DNA from: Mactromeris polynyma | Taxonomy: Eukaryota; Mollusca; Bivalvia; Venerida; Mactridae | Length of the DNA: 64,000 nt | Direction: 5' to 3' | Assembly: GCA_032209605.1 (NCBI GenBank) | Contig: JASFXZ010000005.1 | Location: 31,918,905 to 31,982,904 of the forward strand | Part shown: positions 24,258-35,700 of the stretch, piece after piece | Numbering within the stretch: the first letter of the stretch is position 1 | Layout of the letters: each line of letters starts with the position of its first letter | The notes under the pieces: generated by a model | Told to the model about the DNA's origin: nothing | Database searches by the model: none | The model's input: the letters and a program-made list of their open reading frames with translations, nothing else | Program-made: the position numbers and the translations under genes

Positions 24258-25615
24258 CCCTTATGAAAACAGAAAGTTTGCAGCAAATTTGCTGCAACTT
24301 TGCAGCAAATTAGCCGCAAACTTTTTTAGTCACAGTAAGGTTTGCAAGAAGTTCGCAGGACTTCGCGGCTAGCGGTGAAGTTACTGCGACTTTGCTGCAA
24401 ATTCGCAGAAAGTTCGCGGCTAGCCGCAACTTTGCAAGAAGTTTGCGGCAAACTTGAATAAAATAATTTGTGTTGCAAGAAGTTCGCAAGAATCTTTAAT
24501 GCAAAAAATCATGTTGCAAGAAGTTTGCGGGAAACATTGGCATTTCAACTATTTTTTTATGTGTGCAAATACAGTAGTGTTTAATATTACATCTTTGTAA
24601 CAATTATAACATGAAAACTAGTTTTTATTATTGTGGAAAAAATATATATGTTATCATCGGTCCAATGTTGGCCAGAGTTAAATCAAAACAAATGTCAGCC
24701 CAATATCTGCTCTTCCATTATTTGTTTGACATTTTTTCTTTTGTAAGTTTGACACTTTGTAGCAAACTAATCCATTTGCCAAGTCTAATTGCAATGTAAT
24801 GGAAAAATATTGATACACGTTTTTTAACATCTAAGCACGTATATAATTTTAACTTATCCGCACTGTAAACGTGCTTAAATTGTATCCGTGAGATAAACGC
24901 GCCAATTGAGCGTCATGCAAGCGTCTGCCAGGAACGAGGGCGCCAAGAGAAAGGAAAGTCGCTTTTAGCAAGAATTTGAAGGTAATATTTTAATATATGT
25001 TTCCTTATCACGATTTATGCTAGTTTACATTATTTTCCTTCCTATTCATGTATTTTCTGGTTGTATATATGACTTGGTGTGAATTTGTAAAATGGGTGGG
25101 TGGGGAGTGGTGATCGAATATTTAGAATTGCCAAATTGCATTAACATGCTTAAAGGCATAGTTTAATCTTCCTATAAGGTTTCTTCTACAAAATAACCCA
25201 TCCATAATAAATCCAAATTCATTATTACTGACGTTGTTTCACTGTGCTGACCCGTATACGGATGGCACTAAATATCGGTGCACACTGACACTGAACCAGT
25301 GGAAACCGAAAATGTCCGATTACTATGCTAGTTTGGTCGCACATTTTTTACATCATATAGTATTAAGCATTTTTTAGTTTGTCCAGTCGAAAATGAGTTG
25401 TATTTGAAAACAAGATAAAAGTTCAGTAGACCTTTACCTCTTTTTCTGTGGTATGTGTAAGTTTTTTAAGCACCTTCGCTTATATTGCGATTTTGAATCA
25501 TACAGTTTCACACGGTCACAAAGTAACTTGATCATGATTTTACATACTTCTTTCATGTGGTTAAATCCTTAACAACATCTATGTATGTCAACCTTTCATT
25601 GCTTACTTGTTGCAG

Positions 25616-27327
25616 CTCAGAGGAGGATATTATGGGAGCAGCAAACATACATCGGGTCTGATGCGGATGTGGGTTTTTCCAACATTATTGAAAAAAAAAC
25701 CTTTCATGGGCAACAAGAAGTTTGTAAGTATGACAGCCTAATGGGATACATACATTGATTGTCAAACACTGGTTTTGTCTGAGATTCTGTTAATAAATTA
25801 ATGTTCTTAATATAAAATATCACTTGTATAACTTATACTAACCGAGTATCATTGTGAAATAATATTCTGTACAGAAAAAGGAAAGTTTTAATACTGCTAT
25901 CATTACTAGTTACCCGAGTCCCATGATTACTTACATACACGTTGGTTTCTTAGCATGATCGATCTGTATACATATTTATATTTAAAGAAAGTTCTTAAAA
26001 AGGTTTAAAATTCCTTTAGTGATTTATATTGGATTTAAGTCATAGATATATTGGAGAGAAATAATTTTTTGAGACAAGTCGTGACATAGTCTTGAAAAGT
26101 TGATCTTTGAGACCTGTGGGTTGCGGTTGCTACTGTCAAGGCCCACTATGAACCTTCACTATTTTTCAGACTGAGAAAGAGTTCTTCCTTATGAGGCCTT
26201 CGCTGTCCAGTGCCTTTATCTCAGGCAACTGGGCCAGTTCCCTGGACAAACTTTGTGAACTATTGGAGTTCTCACTCTCACCCTGTCTCCCAACCTGTCA
26301 CACCCCACTCTGACCATCTCCCTACCTGTCACACCCACTCTCAACTGTCTCACACCACTCTCACTGTCTCCCTACCTGTTCCACCCCTGTCTCATTACCT
26401 GTAAGTTGTAACTACCCACTCTAACCCTGTCTCCCTACCTGTCACACCCCACCCTCAGCCTGTCTCCCTACCTAACACAACTCACTGTCTCCCTACCCGT
26501 CACACCCCACTCTCACCGTCTCACTGTAACACCCCACTCTAACCCTGTCTCCCAACCTGGCACATACCACTCTCACCCTGTCTCCCTACCTGTCCCAATC
26601 TACTCTCACAGTCTCCCACCTGTCGCACCCCACTCTGACCATCTCCCTACCTGTCACACCCACTCTCAACTGTCACACCCCACTCTGACTGTCTCCCTAC
26701 CTGTCACACCCCACTCTCGGTCTCCCTACCTGTCACACCCCACTCTGACTGTCTCCAACCTGTCACACCCCACTCTGACTGTCTCCTACCTGTCACACCC
26801 CACTCTGACTGTCTCCTACCTGTCTTTCCCCACTCTCATCCTCTCCCAATCTGTCACAACCCACTCTTACCGTCTCCAAACATGTCACACGCCACTCTCA
26901 CTGTCTACCAACCTGTCCCACCCCACCCTCAGCCTCTCCCAACCTGTCACACCCCACTCTCACACTTTCACTCACTCATTAACCCAATTCCTGTATTACC
27001 ATAGACATTTAAAAGGTATTTTGATCACTTAGTCTTTAAATAAAAGATGTTAAAGGTTTTCTTGTAATTGTTACAGCGGTCAGCCTATGCAGTGGAAGTA
27101 CTTAAGATGGACAAAAGCTGAATTGTAAAGACGTTCACACCCTCCTGAGAGCACAGAAAAAAATGGAACAGCTGATCTACCATTCCAAGACACAATGTCG
27201 AAACTTTAGTAGTCATACAATAATGGACTTATTCAGAACTGATCCAGAGGTGGAGAAAGTTATTATGGGCCTGAGACCAAGCCAGACAATGATCTTTCAA
27301 GTAAAGGGTGACATGATTTACATGTAA
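25616..27327 (+). pseudogene. Exon-like relics inside the 4.9 kb element
   Basis: Three blocks have splice-like borders. Block 1, 25616-25723, follows TTGTTGCAG, is open (reads LRGGYYGSSKHTSGLMRMWV then FPTLLKKKPF) and ends TTT|GTAAGT. Block 2 begins 26170 after TATTTTTCAG and reads TEKEFFLMRPSLSSAFISGN before running into a minisatellite. Block 3 begins 27077 after TTGTTACAG, reads RSAYAVEVLKM, then after a one-base frame shift continues to DLFRTDPEVEKVIMGLRPSQ and a stop at 27325-27327. They look like the remains of one intron-containing gene, either the element's own or captured. No family recognised. Confidence 0.45.
26270..26990. repeat. C-rich minisatellite within the transposon
   Basis: Irregular tandem units of about 25-35 bp built on CTGTCACACCCCACTCTGAC and TGTCTCCCTAC. 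Strong strand asymmetry: C-rich, G-poor on the plus strand over 700 bases. Confidence 0.9.
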
Positions 27328-27713
27328 TAGTGCAGATCATGAGACTGAGCCTGGGGTGCAGCAGGCAATCAAAATGGTCATGTTAGTGCCCTCGGAGACC
27401 ATCTCCATTATTCTGAACAAGCAGTAGCTTATTGCCATTATTCTGTATGATACAGGATCATTGATTTATAGACAGACTGAAGAAGATATTTGTTGTTGGT
27501 TTAATCTTAGTGTTTTGAATTTATTGTAAAATATAAGTTTTGTGTAATTGCTGTTTTATTCTTTTAATGAGTACAGGCGTTTATGCAGTATTGTCAAATT
27601 AAGTTATTAAGATAAACCAAGATGGACATAGGTAAAAAAGTAGTATTTTATTAATAAATTGCAAAGACAGATGAATTAATAACAAGACTAGTGTTGAAAT
27701 TAAAATTATCAAG

Positions 27714-28151
27714 TACAGTCAATCCACATGTCTTATGCGGCCATATGCAGTAAACGTCATCTTTGAAAAATTCCCGACAATTTTCACTATATCTTTGTTT
27801 TGCTAAGCGACTTTTGTTTAACGTAACTGGTCGTCACTCAAAGTTTTTTCAGTCATTTTTTTCCTTTCTTTAAACGACCGCTAATTCATAATAGACAGAA
27901 TATATAAGATTTCATAAGATCTGGTGAATATTTTTTTATTACAAATAAAAGAATAAAACTGTTTGTTTTGTACATTGTATTTTTAACATGTTGAAGCACA
28001 TTTTAAGTACAAATGTATGTTTAGAAGCAGACTAGAAAATATTGAAACCTGATATCTTATCTGGATCTAAGCTTTGTATAAAAGTCTGTTTCATTAAGAG
28101 ACCTCTTTTTGTCTGACCCTTTGGTGGTCTCTTAATACAAGATTGACTGTA
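27714..28151. mobile_element. Nested MITE with TACAGTCAATC ends
   Basis: TACAGTCAATC at the left and GATTGACTGTA at the right are perfect inverted copies, with TA as probable target site. It sits inside the 4.9 kb element. No coding capacity. Confidence 0.7.
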
Positions 28152-28265
28152 TCTAATATAACGTCTTTTAAATATTTAAAGAAATAATTATTCACATATT
28201 ACTAAAAATGCAAATATATTATTTTTCAATGCATATTATGTGTTCTTTTTGTGCACATTGTCTTT

Positions 28266-28535
28266 TTAGCTCACGAGAGCTAAAGTCATGCTATTGTGAT
28301 CGCCCTGTGTCCGTCATGTGTTATGAACAATATGTTTCAAACAACTTCTCCTAAACCTCTTGATGAATTTTGACTAAACTTTCTTAGAATCCACCTTAAC
28401 AACCATGACTCTTCTTAGCAACCATGTACATGTGCTTCCATAGTAACTAATGAGTTTTATAATTGCCTGTTATGCATATGATAGTCTTTACACTCAGGTG
28501 AGTGTGATCTAGTGCCATCTTGTTGTTTGATTATT
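28266..28535 (+). repeat. TTTAGCTCAC…TCAGGTGAG bivalve repeat
   Basis: Starts TTTTTAGCTCACGAGAGC, then GTGATCGCCCTGTGTCCGTC, and ends CACTCAGGTGAGTGTGATCT. This order matches a repeat family I recognise from many bivalve genomes; a weaker member starts near 47.80 kb. Confidence 0.6.
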
Positions 28536-29404
28536 ATAAATCATGTTTCTACTTCATTGACTTGTATGAAAATAATTTGTGATCAAACCATTTTGAACTT
28601 GATAATGACAACTAATTCATATCTTGTTGCCTCTCTTACCCGCTAGTTATATTCCAGTTGTTAAATATTTTTCTGTGTGAGTTCAAAATCTAGGTTAATC
28701 TTGACAGTTATATTGATCATAATAAATGTTTCTGTTAATTTGAATAAATTGTTATTGTGTTACATTGTTTAGTAAATGTCTGTATATTGTGGAAGTTTGC
28801 GGTAACTTCGCAGGAAGTTTGCGGCAACTTCGCAGGAAGTTTGCGGTAACTTTGCAGGAAGATCGCGGTAACTTTGCAGGAAGTTCGCAGTAGGCGGAGT
28901 CCTGTTATAGTTGCTGTGAACTTCCTGCAACAAAATTATTTGCAGCAAATTTGCAGCAAACTTTTACCATGCAAATGAGGTTTGCTGCAAATTTGCTGCA
29001 AACTTCATTTGCATAATTTTGGTTGCGGCAAATTTGCAGCAAACCTCATTTGCATGATAAAAGTTTGCAACAAAACAGTTTGCGGCAAATTTGCTGCAAC
29101 TTTGCTGCAAATTCGCAAGAAAGTTTGCAGGAGGCTTGTTTTTTTCATAAGGGAGACCATATCTACGATAAATCCAAAACTGTAAACAAACTCGTGTGTA
29201 TTAATACATTGCTTGAAACCCATCTGAACTCCACAGAAACAGCTAATTAGTTCACAAACCACTTTAGCAGGTCACCTTTTCAACATTTCATTGTATTGAA
29301 ACGTTTATGATATTTCGTTTGGTGAACTTTGGAACTATTTTGTTTGCGTAGTTAGGATGTCGACGTTTTTGACATGTTACCGACTTTCAGTCTTTTTTGT
29401 GTTT

Positions 29405-29573
29405 TAAATACCACCTCAATAATAAAACCACCTCAAATTAAGAAGACAATTTTCAAGTCCATTTTCACTGTTTCGCTCTTTATTCAACCTCAACATTAAG
29501 ACCATCTCAATAATAAGACCAGTTTTCAAGGGTCCCAAGGGTGGTCATATTATTGAGGTTTTACTGTATAATG
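29405..29573. mobile_element. CAGTAAAAC-family MITE, copy 2 (5' truncated)
   Basis: Same interior as the copy at 40224-40401 and the same right end GAGGTTTTACTG|TA, but the left TIR is replaced by TTTTAAATACCACCTC. It marks the point where homology with unit B resumes, so it lies at a rearrangement breakpoint. Confidence 0.7.
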
Positions 29574-30217
29574 AATTGAGAAATCTTTCATATATTAATT
29601 ACATGCCTGTGTTACAAAAGTGAGATGTTTTTCCACTTAGGTGAACAGAAGTGTTCCATTATGCTTGTACCTTCCAATTATACACTCAAGATTACTATAC
29701 ATTAATGATATTTTAAATTTCTATTATTTTTACACAAAATTTGAAAAGAAACGTTTAAAATACATTTTTATATTTCATAACATTTTATGTGTAACAGATG
29801 TTTTGTTCACCTTTCATGACTAAAAGAACTTCCTGTACTGAAAGTGAGAACTAGTCACTATGTTGGGTTTGTTTCTTGATTGGGAGGTGTGTTTTCTAAA
29901 TCTGGAAGTTTTTCATTTAAACCATGTTGCCTTAACTTACCACCAGCTAAATGGAAACGAGACTACTTTTAAAAATCTTAATAGTGAAAATTTAGTTAAT
30001 GCTTTACTGTAAAGGTAACCCAAACCGGACAAGCTCGGCAAGTTTTCCTTGCATACAAAGTGACATCTTGCTTGTCAACTGTGAATTAAAAATCTCATTG
30101 ATTTCTTGATCAGGAAGTTTCAAACATAATAATACCGTATAAGTGTTTATTATATTTAAAATTTTGGATGAATAGTCATTCAGTTATTTGAAGAAAAAAT
30201 AATGTGCTCCTATTATT
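29574..30217. repeat. Right end of duplication unit A
   Basis: Collinear with 40402-41148 (for example TATATTAATTACATGCCTGT in both). Homology stops exactly where the TATGCCCCC element begins at 30218. No gene seen. Confidence 0.85.
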
Positions 30218-31085
30218 ATGCCCCCACTCAAAAAGGGGCATATAGATTTGACCTTGTCCGTCCGTCCTTCCGTTTATTCCATCACAAAATCACGGTCGCG
30301 CGTATCTCAAACAGTATATCAGCTAGACTCACACAATTTTACAGGAATGTTCACCAGCATGAGTAGTTGTGCACCTGGGCTTTCATGTCATGGTCCGCCC
30401 AGTAAATGCAAAGTTATATGGCTCTTGACTTATTAAAAATATAGAATACAGAGTGTGCAATCTTGTGTGGCACATTTCTCCAAATTATAGGACCCATACT
30501 CACAAAATTTTACAGGAATGCTCACCAGCATGTGTAGTTGTGCACCTTGGGTTTCATGTATGATTACGTCCAGTAAGTGAAAAGTTATGGCCCTTGACTT
30601 ATTGAAAGTATAGCACACAGAGTGTGTAATCTTGTGATGTGCCTATCTCCAACAGTATATCAGCCACAGTTACAAATCTTCAGAGGAATGTTCACCAGCA
30701 TGTGAAGATGTGCACCTAGGATTATGTATGTTTCTATGACTAGCAGCAGAGTTATGACCCTTGGCATAATTTACATAAGCCATGTAGATCATGGACATTT
30801 TAATGAGACGCTTCACTCGAAAAGTATTTTATTTAAAGTTGTAAACTTTGAGTCTGCATTTTTGCGAATGTATAAGAGTTAATCCACATTAGTGTAGTAA
30901 TTATACATAGTGTGTTATAAGCAAGTTTACTTATTTCAATTTGTGTTTATACTATATGTTACAACAAAGTCAATTGAAAAAGTTCTACTTCTGAGCTTGT
31001 TATTTGTAATAATGTCTTGCAGACTTAAATTAAAGTAACATTTTACTGTAGTGTGTCAACACTGGTAACTGAAAATGTATTTTTG
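30218..31085. mobile_element. TATGCCCCC element at the start of unit B
   Basis: Closely matches 15914-16800, starting ATGCCCCCACTCAAAAAGGG. Its right end is missing; at about 31085 it passes into the next repeat instead. At the paired place in unit B (41141-41150) the site is uninterrupted, so the left terminus coincides with the duplication junction. Confidence 0.8.
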
Positions 31086-31087
31086 AT

Positions 31088-31612
31088 AAGTCAAGGGCCA
31101 TAATTCCGAAGTACCTGGGGCGATGTGGCTGATTCTGAACTTGACCGAGATGTTATGCCTACAAATATTTTCACCAAGTTTGGTAATGATCGGATGAAAA
31201 CTCTTTGACTTAGAGAGCGGACAAAGCTAATTTTGCCAATTTTGGATAATTCAAGGGCCATAATTCAGAAGTGCCTGGGGCGATGTGGCTGGTTATCGAA
31301 CTTGGCCGAGATATTATGCCCACAAACATTTTCACCAAGTTAGGTGAAGATCGGATGTAAACTCTTTGACTTAGAGAGCGGACATGGCTAATTTGGCCAA
31401 ATTTGGATAATTCAAGGGCCATAATTCCAAAGTTCCTAGGGGGATGTGGCTGGGTATCGAGCTTGACCGAGATATTATGCCCACAAACATTTTTACCAAG
31501 GTTGGTAAAGATCGGATGAAAACTCTGACTTAGAGAGCGGTAACCATGTGGACGCCACCCGCCCGCCGCGGGTGTTCCCATAATACGTCCCGTTTTTCAA
31601 ACAGGCGTATAA
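31088..31612 (-). repeat. GGCCATAATTCC repeat, three tandem 150-bp units
   Basis: Three units, each with TCAAGGGCCATAATTC, CTGGGGCGATGTGGCTG, GAGATATTATGCCCACAAAC and CTCTTTGACTTAGAGAGCGG, starting near 31094, 31245 and 31406. It ends GCCCGCCGCGGGTGTTCCC then GGCGTATAAAAA. This family is abundant in bivalve genomes to my knowledge. Short open frames here are not genes. Confidence 0.75.
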
Positions 31613-31639
31613 AAATGACTTAATATATATACAGTGCAA

Positions 31640-31887
31640 CCTCTCCAGAGTGACCCTCTCTGACCAACAACCTCTCCAGAGTGGCCCTTTCTGACCAACA
31701 ACCTCTCCAGAGTGGCCCTCTCTGACCAACAACCTCTCCAGAGTGACCCTCTCTGACCAACAACCTCTCCAGAGTGACCCTCTGTGACCAACAACCTCTC
31801 CAGAGTGGCCCTCTCTGACCAACAACCTCTCCAGAGTGACCCTCTCTGACCAACAACCTCTCCAGAGTAGCCCTCTCTGACCAACAA
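31640..31887. repeat. 31-bp minisatellite, 8 units
   Basis: Unit CCTCTCCAGAGTGACCCTCT plus CTGACCAACAA, period 31. Unit A has a single unit at the same place (17288-17320), so the array grew from one to eight copies after duplication. The three overlapping minus-strand open frames are artefacts of the repeat. Confidence 0.95.
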
Positions 31888-32647
31888 CCTTTCTTCAACA
31901 TCAGTACAGATTGTTCAGAGTAAACATTATCATTAATTCAACATCACTAAATCAACAACTTATCAATAATAGCTGAAATTTGCATCTCCCAGAGGATGTA
32001 ACTCTGGGTATGAGAAACTACCTATTTTTCATCACCCAAGAAATGCAAAACTTTCCGTATACATTATGTACTGTAATTAATATTATGTTAGAATAAAACA
32101 CAATGAAACAATGATATGTTGTTGATATCGCAGTTAAATAACGATGCATATAATATCCAAGAATGATTGTCACTGCCACAATTATAACTTAATTACTGGA
32201 TATTATAAGCATACTAAACAGTGATATAAAATACATTACCAGTTACATGTATATAATTCAGAGCAGACAAAGTATTTTACTATCATCTCCAAATATTTTT
32301 CCTCTGTGCTACAACAAAATGCTTAACAATAGTTCCCAGCATACATCTTATACAACAAGCTCAGGTGGCAAACATCGATAAGCATCCACTAATACTCTGA
32401 AGGTCAACAACTATCATTTGAAATGATCATAGTAGTGTTATATTCTAAAGTTCCCAAAGCTGTTCATAATGATCCCCAGTCACATTAGGAATCTATCATC
32501 TTTAAACAGTATCTCTCATCCTCATCCAAGGTGGCCTCCATTTTACTACAATATTTAGGCTAGAGCTAGTAAGAAGCCAATTAGCTGCTGGCTATGAATT
32601 CTCCAATCTGGCAACTAAAATTGCCAATATTGTCTCAAAATAGCCAT

Positions 32648-32653
32648 TTTATT
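32648..32653 (-). terminator. TSEN15: Candidate poly(A) signal of TSEN15
   Basis: AATAAA on the minus strand, about 140 bases after the TSEN15 stop codon. Confidence 0.5.
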
Positions 32654-32794
32654 ATAAAATTGGAAAAAGTTTATCAAATAATTTTTTTCAATATCTGGAT
32701 ACCGGCTTTTGAAAACCGAAATCCAATCTGGTATGAATACATTGCATTATCACAGATAAGCAAACACCAGTGTTACAAGTTGGTATAAAAGTAA

Positions 32795-35700
32795 TCACTT
32801 CTCATCACTTTCTGATGTTGCAGCATCTTGTGTGTCAGATTTCTGTTTGAGATTATGTATGTATAATGATGTCTGTTCACTAACATGGTGTCTACGTAAA
32901 TCTGGCATCTCATCGTGTCTGAAAATAGGTGAAAAATAAACAGTTTACAAACAGTATAACACAAACTTACAATATTGACATTGATTCATCCATGATATTC
33001 TTGGATACCGACACCTGTTTACTTTGGCGTGGTCATAAACAATTGGCTACATGGCATCAACATTTTTCTCGCTAATGTAAAACAAATAGAATGTCATCTT
33101 ATCTGGTGCAATAATTTATTTAAGAGTTGCATATCGAGGGTTTAACGCAAGACTATCGTAACTCCAATGTATTTATATAAGAGTTACGATAGCCTTGCAC
33201 TGAACCCTCGATATAGACTTTTATGTCTGAAAAGATCATACTTTCTACAAAATTTGGTGGATAGTAATTGAAATCCAGCTTGACTTTTAGTTTATTATCC
33301 TATGCATATTTGCCCAATACGAATTGATTTCATCCATCCTTTCAAGAATTATAGATTTTTCACTCCAGCAAACACATGACCATACGGACAGGGGCCAAAC
33401 TGCATGCCCCTTCACCATTCCTCAAATTGGAGGGGCATAATAAAAGAAACACAAACGATACATTGGTAAGAATAGACTTTAAATGTCTTATTCTTTCAAA
33501 GGCAGTTATGTAAATAGCAATTGACCATTAATTAATCTCTACATCCTTTACTTTTATTCCTAATATTTTGCTGCAATTGTTAATATTTTTCCCAATTCCT
33601 AAGTTTAACGCGTAAAAATTCCCAATTTGAAGGGTATGGGTCACCTTCACAAAATAGCCAAAATAAACCCTTGTGTTAAATCTCAGATAGTAGAATCAAC
33701 AGACAAATGGAAAATAAATGTGAGAAAAGAATGGCTGGTACCTGTATTTCTTCCATTCAGTGAGATCGGGATGATCTGGGGGAACCAGTCCGTCTGTAAT
33801 TTTATAAAACACAGTGGATGAATCACCACCACATATAGCCAGGATCAGTCTGAAATAATAGTATAATGTCAATGAAGTTTCATTTCATCACATTTCATTT
33901 GTAAGACAGTTTTAACCACATGAGATTGCCACTCGGTAATAACAAACAATCGGATAGAACATAGTAATTTTTATTCCCCAATATTTAAGACCCAATATGT
34001 GGTCAGGTTTAACAATTGATTCAGTGTCTATGATTACATCAAATATATCAATTTGTATATTTTTTGCAAATTTATATACACTTTGATACAGTGTACAGTG
34101 CCTACTTCGGGCATTTACAACAACATTGCATTGATATGTTTTTGTTTATTCACGGCTAAGCCATTCATAGTTAAACTAGATTATAAGAAAGAATTCATCA
34201 TGTTCTGTATAATGAATTGAGGCTAACTGTACCCATTTTTCAGATACATGGTACTTTTTAATCTATGGTTATTGAACTTTACAATTAACTTGCCTACCTG
34301 CAATCTCCTAGTCCTACGCAGTGGTCTCCCTTTACAAACTACAGAAACAGTATACATGTACATTGTAACAGTATTCTGTTATTTCTTTTTAATTTTATGT
34401 ATTAGATATTGGCATAGTTTTGGTCATATTTGAGAGAAACTAGGCTGGCTTAGGGGGTAATAGAATAAATCAATCACTGTGTTTTCAAGATAAGAGTTGT
34501 AAGGATTAGTTTGGCCACGGACCTATATATGGTATATAGGTCCGTGGTTTGGCATGTCAGTAAAAACTATTGACACATAATTTTGGAGATTTAAACACTT
34601 GATATACAAAATGTAGATGAATACTTACCCTTGTGTATGATAATCAGGTAACTTGATCAATTCCATAAATTTTGTTAAGTCAGCTTGGCTTAATGTGGTG
34701 TCGACAGATATTGGCAGAATTACCTCCCTTGGTTTTGTTTTACTAGCATGACCAGACAACAAGACAAGCGATAACTCCTCACAACAATGTGTTTTCACGT
34801 TCCACCATGATTTATCTGTGGAAAACAATATGCAGATATTACAATATATGATTGTATAAGTGGATATTGTTGCTAATCACAAATTGTGCAAATCAGGCAT
34901 TTTCAGACATTTTGCAAGCAGAAATGTGTAAAATTTACCATTAATGCAGTATTCTTTTCTTAGATGGCTTTCATACCATGAACTCTTTCTCTTAACCAAT
35001 ATTTATATGAGAATTTCACTCATAATAATGCACTTCATGTTCAAGTTGAACAAACTTCAAATATGAAATTGAATTTCATTCAAAAACATTTGTTATTATT
35101 CTAATCTATTCTGGAGATAGATAAAGTCGATAGCATCCCGACTGCTTGTAGCTAGGAAATAGGATTTGCCCAGGAGTTTTCAATCGAGGTAACATTAGTT
35201 AATTTTCTAAATATGACAATATTAACAGGCACTCCTTCCTAGCAGAAGCTGCACAAAATTACAAATACCCATTGATAGGAAATAAGATTTGATAAGATCA
35301 TTATAAAAATAAAACTGACAGGTCATAAAAATCTCTCTATACTTCTGACAGTGAACCGGTCTGTGACGAAGTCAGGTAGTTCCATTCACCAGCAGGACAA
35401 TGCCGTTATCCATTTATAGTAGAGTTTTCCCCCTTTATCCCTTCTATAGTACATATATATATGTATAAAGTATGTACATATACAATAGAAGGGATCAAGG
35501 GAGAGAATATGTGACAATCTCCTGTGAATGACCAAATATTGTTACAGACCACCATGTAGTTAGCACTGCAAAAAAGTACATGTAGATATACATGTATGTA
35601 CCCACCTTCACATAGTTGTATGTACACCATAAAAGCAATCTGTGCCTGTATTTTATCTGTTGTATTGTAGGCCAGAATGTCATTCAACTGGAACAAGAAG

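Larger units (their letters stand above)
24258..29153. mobile_element. 4.9 kb TIR transposon with GCAGCAAA subterminal repeats
   Basis: Left end CCCTTATGAAAACAGAAAGT and right end TTTTTTTCATAAGGG are inverted copies. Both ends continue for 260-360 bases in dense, GC-richer repeats of TTTGCAGCAAATTTGCTGC, AGTTCGCAGGAAGTTTGCGG type (24270-24520 and 28790-29130). Subterminal repeat arrays like this are usual binding sites for a transposase. The interior holds exon-like relics (25616-25723, 26170-26270, 27077-27327), a C-rich minisatellite and nested repeats, but no intact transposase. Possible target duplication of only 2 bp (AG) is not convincing. Superfamily not recognised. Absent from unit B. 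Confidence 0.75.

Noticed and set aside
31493..31901. Three overlapping minus-strand frames of 93-110 residues
   Set aside because: Artefacts of the 31-bp array, in which every frame lacks stops; nothing conserved outside it.
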